NCBI GenBank assembly: GCA_964545715.1
Contig: CAZJHX010000044.1
Span: forward strand, 1-64,000
DNA length: 64,000 nt
From: CAZJHX01 sp964545715
Lineage (GTDB): Bacteria > Myxococcota_A > UBA9042 > GCA-2863065
Direction: 5' to 3'
Positions 7,912 through 16,139 of the stretch are shown here, piece after piece. Numbering within the stretch: the first letter of the stretch is position 1; each line of letters begins with the position of its first letter. A program made the translations under genes and the position numbers. The notes below the pieces were generated by a model. The model worked only from the letters and a program-made list of their open reading frames with translations. It had not been told where the DNA came from and did not search any database.

Positions 7912-9089
7912 GGGGCGGCAATCATGGTGATCTGCTCGTGCGCGGCTTCGGCCTCGGCACGGGTCAAGCCGGCGGCGGCCTCCGTATCGTCGAGCAGGTA
8001 GCGGTTGAAGAAGGTCAGCACGATGTCGTTGATGAGCTCGTGCCCGACGTCGATGTCGAGGGGGGCGAAGTCGTTGCACGTGTACTCGAAGCGCTCCTTG
8101 AGTGCGTCCAGCAGGTCCGTGACCTCGCAGATGTCGGTGAAGATGTAGTGGTCGGCGTCGCGCAGGCTCCACAAAAACTTGGGCGGAGGCAGCGCGTCGA
8201 AGACCGGCCGGGCCTCGGTGGATTCCGGCGTGTCCTCATCTTTGCCCCCGATCAGCACCAGGGTCGGGATGCCGATCTCGGCGATGCCGGTGTCGCCGAA
8301 CAGCTGGAAGGCGCCGGGCGCCATCGGCACGGCGGCCCGGATGCGCTCATCGCGATAATTCATGGCTTCGGTGGACTCGAGATCGATCAGCTTGCAGACA
8401 AACTTGTTGGGCTCGGCGCTGCAGAAGGCCTTGAGGCTAGCAGAGACGGACACGACGCCACCCGCAAGCGCCAGGGTCGTGTAACCGCCGAAAGAGTGAC
8501 CGGCGGCGCCGATGCGCGTGAGATCGATGTGGGTGCCGAACCACGTCGGATCGGCCGGGTCGGGCGTCTCGAAGCGGTCGATGAGCGCGCTGACATCGCC
8601 GGGGCGCTCGGCGGCGACGACGGCCAGCTGGTCGGCCTTGTACGTGGTGGCGGTGTTGTCCACATGGTCGGCGGACGCCACGACGTATCCGTTGCGCGCC
8701 AGATGCTCCATCAGGAAAACGGACTGCTCTTTGAGGCCCTGGTTGCCGTGACTGAAAACTACTAGTGGGAAGCTGCCGTCGGCGATTTGAGCGTCCCGGA
8801 CGGCCGTCGAGCTGATCAGCGCGAGATAGCGAAAGAAGTCGTCACCGGCGCCGTCAGCGGCCGGATACCAAACCGCGAACGGCAGCTTGCGGCCGGAGTT
8901 GGTGACCAGCTCGGCCTGGATGTATCCGACCTCGTATTTGGTGACGGGCGGGTCGACAGCGACGTCCGCCGGATCGGCGGCGACGTCCGGCTCCGCGATG
9001 TCCTCTGCGACGGGGGCCGCAGCGGGATCCGGGGAGGTCGAGCACGCCGAGACCGCTATCAAAGCGCTGGACATCCACACTCGAAGCAT
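7908..9089 (-). CDS. Lipoprotein alpha/beta hydrolase (PAF-acetylhydrolase/chlorophyllase-like)
   Basis: 393 residues from the ATG at 9089. The N-terminus MLRVWMSSALIAVSAC is a lipoprotein signal with a Cys lipobox, followed by an acidic Asp/Ala/Pro linker. The enzyme domain has FPLVVFSHGNQG (oxyanion-hole region), RIGAAGHSFGGYTTLALAG with the GxSxG nucleophile elbow, and TLVLIGGKDEDTPES carrying the probable acid residue. A late DADHYIFTD supplies a candidate catalytic His. This layout matches secreted dienelactone hydrolase/PAF-acetylhydrolase-like serine esterases. An ATG at 9110 would extend the protein by 7 residues. It is divergent from the next lipoprotein gene with only about 15 bases between starts. 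Confidence 0.82.
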   Translation of the reverse strand: MLRVWMSSALIAVSACSTSPDPAAAPVAEDIAEPDVAADPADVAVDPPVTKYEVGYIQAELVTNSGRKLPFAVWYPAADGAGDDFFRYLALISSTAVRDAQIADGSFPLVVFSHGNQGLKEQSVFLMEHLARNGYVVASADHVDNTATTYKADQLAVVAAERPGDVSALIDRFETPDPADPTWFGTHIDLTRIGAAGHSFGGYTTLALAGGVVSVSASLKAFCSAEPNKFVCKLIDLESTEAMNYRDERIRAAVPMAPGAFQLFGDTGIAEIGIPTLVLIGGKDEDTPESTEARPVFDALPPPKFLWSLRDADHYIFTDICEVTDLLDALKERFEYTCNDFAPLDIDVGHELINDIVLTFFNRYLLDDTEAAAGLTRAEAEAAHEQITMIAAP

Positions 9090-9104
9090 GCAGAAGACCC
9101 TACC

Positions 9105-11123
9105 ATGCATCGCTTTTCGATTGTTATCGCAGCCTTGCTGCTGATTGGGTGTCCCGAAACGACCGAGCGGTCCGGCTCCGACAAGGACGCCATAAACCTG
9201 CCGGACGGCACCTCGCCAACGACCGATACGACGACCTCCGATACGGGTGAAGACGTGACGGCGGACACGGACGGCACGGACACGGGTCACGACACCGGCA
9301 CGACGACCGGGGACACCGGCGATACCGGCGATACCGGGGATACCGGCGTGGACCCCAGCGGCGCGACCATCGTGATCAACGAGATCATGTACGACCCCAA
9401 GGCGGTCGCGGACGACTTCGGCGAGTGGGTGGAGCTGTACAACGCGGGCGACGAGACCGTGGACCTGGACGGCTGGATCCTGCGCGACAACTCCAAGAAC
9501 ACACACACGATCGCGGGCAGCCTCAAGGTGGAGCCCGGTGGGTACGCCGTGTTGGGCCGCACGACGGACACGGACGCCAACGGCGGCGCCCCGGTCGATT
9601 ACGCCTACGCGGACTTCTTTCTCGCCAACTCCGCTGACAGCGTGGTCCTGGTCGACCCGTCCGGCGCGATCGTCGACGAGCTCTCCTACAAGACGGACGG
9701 CGCCTGGCCCGCGAAGATCTTCGGCGTCTCGATCGAGCTGACGGACCCGGGCAAGGATAACTCCCAGGGCCCCAGCTGGACGCACGCGGTCGTGCCCTTT
9801 GGCGCCGGCGATCTGGGGACTCCGGGCGGCGCCAACGGCCAGCCCGAGAAGGAGTTTGAGATCGACGAGGAGGTCGTGGACCAGCAGCAGCCCGAGCTCA
9901 AGGCGTCGCTGCGGTTCTCTCCATTCGACGATATGGAGCACGACGTGCTGGCGCGCATGGCATCCGCAAAGACCCATGTGAGGCTCTCCTATTACAACGT
10001 CCGCTTGATGGAGGTGCTCTGGATTCTGGAGGTGCTGGTCGAGGACGGCGTAGACGTCGAGGTGATGCTGGACAAGAAGACCCAGGACCTGGAGTTCAAC
10101 ACGATGGGCGTTGACCTGGTTGAGGCGGGCATCCCGGTCGTGCTGATCGACAACGATGTCGCCGAGAAGGCGCTGATGCATCACAAGTTCACGATCATCG
10201 ACAAAGAGGTGGTCATCACCGGGTCCGCCAACCTGTCGTCAACGGCGCTGAACAAAAGCGATGAGGACCTGCTGGTCGTGGAGAACACCGACCTGGCCGC
10301 GCGGTTCCTCACGGAGTACGAGGAGATCAAGGCGGACGGGTACGCCAAGAGCGAGCCCTACCCGGACGGCACGCCGATCAAAGCGTGGATGGGTCCAGAG
10401 GACGATCTGGACGGCAAGGTCATAGGCATGATGAAGGCAGCGTCGTCCACGGTGCTGGTCGCGATGTTCCAGATCAACCAGAAGGGGCTGGTCGACGCGC
10501 TGATCGACACGCATAACGACGGCAAGACGGTGATCGTGGTCATGGACGGCATCTTCAAGGCCGACGGCAACACCGAGGTCACTCTGGCGGAGGCGGGCAT
10601 CCCGGTCATCCTGGCGGAGAACAAGGCCAGCATGTACAGCGAGATGCACTCCAAGCTGCTGATCACGGACGAGTCACGGGTGGCGATGGGCTCGTACAAC
10701 TGGACAAACCTGGCCTCCTTCCACAATCACGAGAGCCTGATCGTCATCGAAGACCAGCACCTGGCGATCCGCGCGGCGGGCAAGTTCGCCGAGCTGATCA
10801 AGGCGTACTCGACCAAGTCCGCCTCAGAGCTGGGCCTGACCACCGGCAAGCAGTCGGTCACGATCGAGGTGGTCAACATCACGCTGCCGGCCGGCTCCAA
10901 GCTCGTCATCAAAGACGTGGCCGGCGGCGGCACCTGGTCGCAGCCCACCGAGCTGAGCGGCACCCAGGTCAAGATCGATCTCGAGACCGGCACCCGCCTG
11001 GACTATCGCTACGGCGTCAAGAGCGCGGACGGCAGCACCTATTGGGAGACGGGCGCCAAGCACTTCTTCACGGTGCCGTACGCCCCCGGCCCGTTCGTCG
11101 TGACGGACGCCTTCCGCCCCTAG
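9105..11123 (+). CDS. Lipoprotein with lamin-tail domain and two phospholipase D-like HKD domains
   Basis: 672 residues. MHRFSIVIAALLLIGC is a lipoprotein signal peptide. A low-complexity Asp/Thr/Gly linker follows, including four DTG repeats around base 9310-9345. A lamin-tail (LTD) domain runs from about residue 85 (ATIVINEIMYDPK, then GEWVELYNAGDE and LDGWILRD). Two PLD-superfamily halves carry HxKxxxxD motifs: HHKFTIID near residue 358 and HSKLLITD near 514, each followed by GSAN or GSYN. LTD-PLD proteins are typically exported phosphodiesterases or nucleases. A C-terminal beta domain completes the protein. Its stop codon forms the outermost base pairs of a 185-bp inverted repeat. Confidence 0.87.
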   Translation: MHRFSIVIAALLLIGCPETTERSGSDKDAINLPDGTSPTTDTTTSDTGEDVTADTDGTDTGHDTGTTTGDTGDTGDTGDTGVDPSGATIVINEIMYDPKAVADDFGEWVELYNAGDETVDLDGWILRDNSKNTHTIAGSLKVEPGGYAVLGRTTDTDANGGAPVDYAYADFFLANSADSVVLVDPSGAIVDELSYKTDGAWPAKIFGVSIELTDPGKDNSQGPSWTHAVVPFGAGDLGTPGGANGQPEKEFEIDEEVVDQQQPELKASLRFSPFDDMEHDVLARMASAKTHVRLSYYNVRLMEVLWILEVLVEDGVDVEVMLDKKTQDLEFNTMGVDLVEAGIPVVLIDNDVAEKALMHHKFTIIDKEVVITGSANLSSTALNKSDEDLLVVENTDLAARFLTEYEEIKADGYAKSEPYPDGTPIKAWMGPEDDLDGKVIGMMKAASSTVLVAMFQINQKGLVDALIDTHNDGKTVIVVMDGIFKADGNTEVTLAEAGIPVILAENKASMYSEMHSKLLITDESRVAMGSYNWTNLASFHNHESLIVIEDQHLAIRAAGKFAELIKAYSTKSASELGLTTGKQSVTIEVVNITLPAGSKLVIKDVAGGGTWSQPTELSGTQVKIDLETGTRLDYRYGVKSADGSTYWETGAKHFFTVPYAPGPFVVTDAFRP

Positions 11124-11305
11124 GTGACTGGTGCCAAACGGCGTTGCGCCCCTCGTGGAGCCTCGCCTGGCGATCTCGGCGCCGAGCGAAGCGAGGGAAC
11201 GTAACGTGTGAAGGCGGGCCCTTAGGCCCGTCGAGCGCGTTCCGCGCCGAGAGCGCCCGGCGAGGCTCCGCGAGGGGCGTGACGTCGTTCGGCACCAGTC
11301 ACCTA
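11121..11305. repeat. 185-bp long inverted repeat between convergent genes
   Basis: Arms 11121-11172 and 11254-11305 match in inverted orientation at about 46 of 52 positions. The arms start exactly at the TAG stop codon of the PLD lipoprotein gene (plus) and the TAG stop of the histidine kinase gene (minus). The interior contains further nested dyads, including GGGCC-CTTA-GGCCC. RNA from either strand would fold into a very long hairpin. It could be a bidirectional terminator or a palindromic mobile element; no reading frame of note lies inside. The sequence is not related to the two other long inverted repeats in the window. Confidence 0.8.
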
Positions 11306-12901
11306 CGCGGGGAGTTCAATTCGAAAGGTTGTGCCCTGGCCAAGGGTGCTGTCACACGTGATCGTGCCGCCGTGCTCGTGAATGATCTGCTGCACCAGCG
11401 GCAGGCCCAGACCCGTGCCCGTGTCCTTTGTGCTGAAAAACGGATCGAAGATGCGCGGCAGCGTTTCCGGCTCGATGCCCGGACCGGTGTCGGCGACCTC
11501 CAGGACCGCGGAGCCACCGTTCATCCGCGTGGTCACGCGTAGGTCGCCGCCCTCGGTCATGGCCTCCATGCTGTTACGAACCAGGTTCAGCAGAGACTGG
11601 CGGATCTGGTTGGCGTCCAGTGAGAGCGGCGGAACAGCCTCGTCCAGCTCGGAGATCAAACGCACGTCGTGGGTGGAGAGCTCTTCCTTGGTGAAGTCGA
11701 GCAGCTCACGGACCAGGCCGTTGAGATCGGCGTCCGCCAGCTCCGGTTTCGGAAGCCGCGCAAAGCGGAGGTACTGATCGGTGACCGCCGTCAGCCGATC
11801 GATCTCGCTGCGCACCGCGCCCAGCAGCTGACCCGCCTCGGCGAAGCCCTCTTTGTCCTCGCAGCTCAGCTGCTCCAGCTCCTCTTCAAGCAGCTCGGTG
11901 TTCAGGCCCATGCTGTGCAGCGGGTTGCGGATCTCATGCGTGATCTGGCTGGACATCTTGCCGATGGTGGCCAGCCGCTCCGCACGCAGCAGGTCCTGCG
12001 CCTGAGTCTCCAGCTTGCGATCGCGCTCCGCCAGGCTGACGGCCATACGGTTGAACTCGTCGGCCAGCTGTCCGATCTCGTCGGTTGTGTCCACGTCGAC
12101 TGCGGTAAAGTCGCCGACCGCCACACGCCGGGCGCCCTCGCGCAGCCGCCGCAGCGGGCGGATGGTGTAGCCGACCCACAGCATGATCCCGAGCGCGCAC
12201 ACCAGCGCGATGCCGGCGGCGACGCTGATCACCAGCTGGGTCTGGGCTTCGCTGGACTCGCCGTTGCGATTCACCTCCGCCATGAAGGCCGTCGCGTTGC
12301 GCCGCACGGACGCCACGTCGTTTCGCACGCTGCGGATGATGTTGGCCAGCTCCTCGGCCAGCACCCGCGCTCGCCCGAAGCGCTCAGCGTGCAGCTGGGC
12401 CACGAAAGCGCGGGCGAGGGCGTCGTAGAGATCGACGTTGGTCAGCGCCTCGGGCGCCTCGAACAGCACGTTCTTGATCACGCCGTTGGTGCTGGTCTCT
12501 AGACTGGTCCGCAACCCGGTGGCGCTCTGCAGGTCCACCAGCCGCCGGTTGAGCTTGCTCAGAAACGCCTTCTCGCGCGCCTCCAGCTTGAAGCGGCGCT
12601 CGATGGTCGCGATGCGCTTGCCGGCCCGCTCTATGCCGACGAAGGGCTTGAAGTTGGGAAAGTAGCTGCGCAGGCGCACCAGATCGCGCTGGCTGGTGCG
12701 GCTGAGCTCCTCTTCGTACACCTTCAGGTCGCGCAGGACAGCCGCCAGGTCAGCGGTCAGCGGAACAACGCCGCGGCGCACCAACTGGATGTTCCGACGC
12801 AGATCGTGCATCCGGTAGATGCCGTATAAGGCCACGGAACCAAAGGCGAAGATGACAATGGCGAAGCCGAGGAAGATCTTGGTCGAGAGAGACCAGCGCA
12901 C
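11303..12901 (-). CDS. Sensor histidine kinase (orphan) with HAMP domain
   Basis: 532 residues. A GTG start begins MRWSLSTKIFLGFAIVIFAFG, the first membrane span. A helical sensor region of about 190 residues follows, then a second span (VISVAAGIALVCALGIMLWV), HAMP (PLRRLREGARRVAVGDFTAV) and a short coiled coil. The H-box is QITHEIRNPLHSMG. The HATPase domain shows the N-box NLVRNSMEAM, DTGPGIE (G1) and FFSTKDTGTGLGLPLV (F/G2). This is a membrane-bound sensor autokinase; the ligand is unknown. No response regulator gene is adjacent, so its partner must be elsewhere. It lies between two unrelated long inverted repeats. Confidence 0.9.
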   Translation of the reverse strand: MRWSLSTKIFLGFAIVIFAFGSVALYGIYRMHDLRRNIQLVRRGVVPLTADLAAVLRDLKVYEEELSRTSQRDLVRLRSYFPNFKPFVGIERAGKRIATIERRFKLEAREKAFLSKLNRRLVDLQSATGLRTSLETSTNGVIKNVLFEAPEALTNVDLYDALARAFVAQLHAERFGRARVLAEELANIIRSVRNDVASVRRNATAFMAEVNRNGESSEAQTQLVISVAAGIALVCALGIMLWVGYTIRPLRRLREGARRVAVGDFTAVDVDTTDEIGQLADEFNRMAVSLAERDRKLETQAQDLLRAERLATIGKMSSQITHEIRNPLHSMGLNTELLEEELEQLSCEDKEGFAEAGQLLGAVRSEIDRLTAVTDQYLRFARLPKPELADADLNGLVRELLDFTKEELSTHDVRLISELDEAVPPLSLDANQIRQSLLNLVRNSMEAMTEGGDLRVTTRMNGGSAVLEVADTGPGIEPETLPRIFDPFFSTKDTGTGLGLPLVQQIIHEHGGTITCDSTLGQGTTFRIELPA

Positions 12902-12905
12902 CGCT

Positions 12906-13066
12906 AGGAGTCCTTAGGAAAACTGGCACAGTGTCGGCGTGACGAGGCCGCGGCCAGATCGGTCGAAGGCCCCGACGGGCGGGCCGGTGGCCCGGTCAAG
13001 GGGTCTGAGGCCGAGCTGGCCCGGCATCGTCGCGTCCGGCGCATGCGAGTTTTCCTGAGGACTCCT
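12906..13066. repeat. 161-bp long inverted repeat, family member A
   Basis: The outer arms, about 20 bases starting at 12906 and ending at 13066, match almost perfectly in inverse orientation (AGGAGTCCTTAGGAAAACT versus AGGAGTCCTCAGGAAAACT). The dyad continues imperfectly inward for about 55 bases. The inner part of the left arm (12925-12957) matches 30 of 33 bases of the repeat at 27627-27789 read on the opposite strand, and the inner right arm matches 29 of 33, so both loci carry the same core element. It sits between the PPIase operon end and the start of the histidine kinase gene. Confidence 0.8.
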
Positions 13067-13096
13067 GGGACTTAGCGGTCAGAGAGCGGAAAGTCT

Positions 13097-13120
13097 ACCC
13101 CAACTATTCAACGTTGGGGT
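13097..13120 (-). terminator. Probable terminator hairpin after the PPIase gene
   Basis: ACCCCAAC (13097-13104) and GTTGGGGT (13113-13120) form an 8-bp perfect stem with an 8-base loop. It sits 6 bases beyond the stop of the minus-strand PPIase gene. The downstream minus-strand sequence (AGACTTTCC) has only a short U tract, so termination efficiency is uncertain. Confidence 0.55.
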
Positions 13121-13125
13121 CTACG

Positions 13126-14544
13126 CTACTGCGCTTTGGGCGCCGGGGCGGCGGGCTTGGCGGCGGGGGTCGCCGGGGCGGTCGCGGGCTTCACAGCGCG
13201 CGTCGCCGGACGGGGCGCCACCTGAGGGCGAGCCGTCGGGGTGGCCGGACGTGCCAGCGCCGGGTTGGCCCGACGGATCGGCGGGTGGCCCGGGATGGAC
13301 GCGCCGCCGTGGCCCTTGGTGGGACGCGCGGGCTTGGCCGACTTCGGAATCTTGATGATGCGCTCGATCTTGGCCTCGGTCTTGAGCGTGTTCAGCAGGG
13401 AGCGGCGCTCCTGGAAGAACTTCTTGTTGCGAAGGCTCTCGGCGATGGTCTCCTTGACCTCTTCCAGCGTCTTCTTGCGTGCCTCCCGCTTCTCCAGGAC
13501 CTGGATGATGTGGAAGCCGAAGCGCGTGCGCACCGGCTCGGAGACCTCGTTGGGCTTCATCGTGAACGCCTTGTCCTCGAAGGGCTTGACCATCTGGCCA
13601 CGACCGAAGAAGCCCAGATCGCCACCCTTGGGCGCCGACGGACCCTCACTGAAGCGCTTGGCGACCTCTGCGAAGGCCTCCCCCTTGGTGAGCGCCTCCT
13701 GGACCTGCTTCAGCTTGCCGCGCGCCTTCTCCTCCTCCTCTTTGGGGGCCTTCTCGGCGACCTTGATGAGAATGTGGCGAGCCTTGACGCCCTCACGCTC
13801 CTGATAGAAGCGCTCGTTCTTGTTGTAGAAGTCCTCGACCTCTTTGTCGGTCACGGCCAGCTTGCCGGTCTTCTCCAACAGAAGCTCCAGCTCTTTCTTC
13901 TCGGTGATGCGAGCCTTGATGCTCTCGACGGTGACCTTGCCGTGCCGCAGGTAGTTCTGGAACTGCTCGTCGGTCCGGAAGCGCGTCTTGTACTGCGCGA
14001 ACTCCTTCTCGATGTCCGCGGCGGGAACGATGATGCTGGCCTTGGCGACCGCGTCCTTGATCAGCTGCTTCTCGATGAGCCGCTTCAGGATGTTCTCCTT
14101 GATACGGTTCATGCGCTCCTTGGGGATCTTGGAGCTGCGACGCAGGATCTTGTCGACCTCGGCGTAGTACGCAGCAGCGTCGATCGGGTTGCCGTTGACC
14201 GTAGCCACGGGACCGGTGAGCCGCTTCTCGTCGGTGCCGGCAGGCTCTGCAGACTTCGCTGCGGGGGTGCCCTCGGGCTTGGCCGTCGCGACGGGCTCGA
14301 CCTTCAGGTTTTCGACTTTCAGCGCCGGCTTGGCGGCTGTGGCAGCGGCTGTGGCCGCCTTCTCAGCGGCAGCAGGGGCCTTCTCAGCGGCGGCAGGCGT
14401 CGCAGCAGCAGGCACCGCCTGGGCGCCTTGTGTGGCGGACTTGGCTTCCTTGGAGCCCGGAGCGGTCTTGGCCGTTTCTTTCTTGCTGCAACCGATTGTG
14501 ATCAGCGAGCAAGCGGTCAGTACTACGAAAAGGCGCTTCTTCAT
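13126..14544 (-). CDS. Parvulin-type peptidyl-prolyl isomerase lipoprotein (SurA/PrsA-like)
   Basis: 472 residues. MKKRLFVVLTACSLITIGC is a lipoprotein signal, followed by an Ala/Lys/Thr-rich linker. A SurA N-like chaperone segment starts at ATVNGNPIDAAAYYAEVDKI. The rotamase domain starts at VKARHILIKVAEKAPKEEEE and contains FAEVAKRFSEGPSAPKGGDL, GFFGRGQMVKPFEDKAF and TRFGFHIIQVLEK, all typical of parvulins. The C-terminus is a Pro/Ala-rich tail of about 65 residues. The protein probably assists folding of exported or outer-membrane proteins in the periplasm. Its start overlaps the upstream Cys-cluster gene by 4 bases. Confidence 0.88.
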   Translation of the reverse strand: MKKRLFVVLTACSLITIGCSKKETAKTAPGSKEAKSATQGAQAVPAAATPAAAEKAPAAAEKAATAAATAAKPALKVENLKVEPVATAKPEGTPAAKSAEPAGTDEKRLTGPVATVNGNPIDAAAYYAEVDKILRRSSKIPKERMNRIKENILKRLIEKQLIKDAVAKASIIVPAADIEKEFAQYKTRFRTDEQFQNYLRHGKVTVESIKARITEKKELELLLEKTGKLAVTDKEVEDFYNKNERFYQEREGVKARHILIKVAEKAPKEEEEKARGKLKQVQEALTKGEAFAEVAKRFSEGPSAPKGGDLGFFGRGQMVKPFEDKAFTMKPNEVSEPVRTRFGFHIIQVLEKREARKKTLEEVKETIAESLRNKKFFQERRSLLNTLKTEAKIERIIKIPKSAKPARPTKGHGGASIPGHPPIRRANPALARPATPTARPQVAPRPATRAVKPATAPATPAAKPAAPAPKAQ

Positions 14545-16139
14545 CGAATTCCTCCGGGCGACGACAGCGTTGGTTTCGCCGCGTGGCCGAATACTTCCAG
14601 GTTGGTCAGAAACAGCGAGACCAAAGTGCTTTCAAGCCCGCTCATGACATCGACCACCGATTTTTCCCGCAGCATCTTACTTGTGGTCACCATGCTGTCA
14701 ATGAGGTCCTGCGTGTGGACCTCCACGCGACACGCTTCTTTGGCTCGATCGCAGGCGCCGCCGAGCGTCACCAGTGCTCGCAGACCGATCAGTGCCAGCC
14801 CGAACCGGACGGTCGAACCGCGGCGCACGGCCTCTTTGGCAAACAACGGGCTGATCATCACGTCCTGCATAACGCTGTGCGAAGCCTGTGGATCGGCAAA
14901 ACGAAAAGACGTGGGCTCGGTGCCGCCGCACGCCGCGCGAATCGACCGGCTCAGCACCTTGAAGCGCTGAGACAGCCACGTGAGGTTACGTTGCGCCGCG
15001 ACCTCCGCCGCTTTGTCGGCGAAGCCCAGCGCCTCTTCCTGAAAACGCTCCAGGTGGGCGAAGAAGTTCTCCCAGGGGTCGGGATCGTCACCGAATTGCC
15101 CCGGAAAGGCGCTTCGCCACGCGTCCATGCCGACAAACGCGCGCTCTTCGTTGTCCACCGTCTCGTAGACGTCGGCGAGGCCGGCTGTGACGGCCCGCGC
15201 AAACGCGTTGAGTGGCGCGTAAATCCCATCCGCCGGCGCCGCCTGGCGAACCGCGGTGATGATGCCGCGCTCCAAGTCCAGATAGCGATCGCGGGCCACG
15301 TGGAAGCCCGGATCGAGCTGCACACGGGCCGGCACGACGTGTACAGGGGCACCCGTCCGCAGCAGCTCGCGTAGATCGGCCTCGTGCTCAGCGGGCGGCG
15401 TCGCGGCCTGCTTGGCCTTCCAATAGGCCCGGCACTCCATCTGCAGGCTGACCGCCAGCGTGTTGCCGGTGCGCGCGAAGACAAACGGAAACTGGCGGCA
15501 CGGCGTCGGCTTCTTCTCCATCCCCAGATGCCTGTGAATCAGACAGAGCTTGTCCTGCGCCAGGAAGATGCACTGGTCGTTGCGCATCTGTGTCAGCAGA
15601 ATCTCCTCGTCCCCCAGCTGCCCCGAGCGGAAGAGGTCGGCGTTGCTCTCCAGCCCGTCGATCTCATCGCGCCAATCCCGGTCCAGGATCTCGTCGGCTA
15701 CCTGCTTGGGGATGGGCCCCACATCTGTGGCCGAGCAGCAGCTTCCGCAGGCCTGACACGCATGCTGCAAGCCGTCAGTGAACTCCAGCGGCAGCTCGAT
15801 CAGCGCCTCATCGGCCAGCGCCTCGTCCGGTTCATCGATACCGCGGTGGTGCTCCGCGCGGGCGCCCTCCAACATTGAGTGCCGCGCCAGATGCCGGATG
15901 TGTCGGCGTAGAAGCCCCGGGTCCAGCCGGTCCTCGCCAACGCTGTGGGCATATCCCAGCACCTCGAGCGCGGCCCGAGGTTGCTGCAGCGCGTCCACGA
16001 TCACCTTGGCGATCGGGTCCAGCCCGATACGGGTTTGCAGCGCCGCGTCGAGCAGCGCCCATGGGTATCGCTGCTGGCCGGTTTCGACCAGCTGCAGATC
16101 GCTGCGTACGGCGGGCAGCGTAACGTCCACGATGTTCAT
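14541..16139 (-). CDS. YkgJ/FliB-like Cys-cluster protein
   Basis: 532 residues. The central region carries the YkgJ-type cysteine cluster: CQACGSCC near residue 130, then QCIFLAQDKLCLIHRHLG and PCRQFPF. This arrangement is seen in flagellin lysine-N-methylase (FliB) and YkgJ proteins and probably binds a metal or Fe-S cluster. The N-terminal 120 residues and the helical C-terminal 250 residues have no recognised motif. No flagellin or flagellar gene is visible here, so a FliB role is not supported by context. It lies in a coupled string proB, this gene, PPIase, each overlapping the next by 4 bases. Confidence 0.7.
   Translation of the reverse strand: MNIVDVTLPAVRSDLQLVETGQQRYPWALLDAALQTRIGLDPIAKVIVDALQQPRAALEVLGYAHSVGEDRLDPGLLRRHIRHLARHSMLEGARAEHHRGIDEPDEALADEALIELPLEFTDGLQHACQACGSCCSATDVGPIPKQVADEILDRDWRDEIDGLESNADLFRSGQLGDEEILLTQMRNDQCIFLAQDKLCLIHRHLGMEKKPTPCRQFPFVFARTGNTLAVSLQMECRAYWKAKQAATPPAEHEADLRELLRTGAPVHVVPARVQLDPGFHVARDRYLDLERGIITAVRQAAPADGIYAPLNAFARAVTAGLADVYETVDNEERAFVGMDAWRSAFPGQFGDDPDPWENFFAHLERFQEEALGFADKAAEVAAQRNLTWLSQRFKVLSRSIRAACGGTEPTSFRFADPQASHSVMQDVMISPLFAKEAVRRGSTVRFGLALIGLRALVTLGGACDRAKEACRVEVHTQDLIDSMVTTSKMLREKSVVDVMSGLESTLVSLFLTNLEVFGHAAKPTLSSPGGIR

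Noticed and set aside
11121..11305. Insertion sequence or transposon remnant
   Set aside because: There is no transposase frame and no clear target duplication; the long inverted repeats alone do not define an IS.
13114..14970. 618-codon open frame on the plus strand opposite the PPIase gene
   Set aside because: It is the antisense of a well-supported parvulin gene; its Leu/Gly/Arg-rich product has no motif and arises from GC-rich codon bias.
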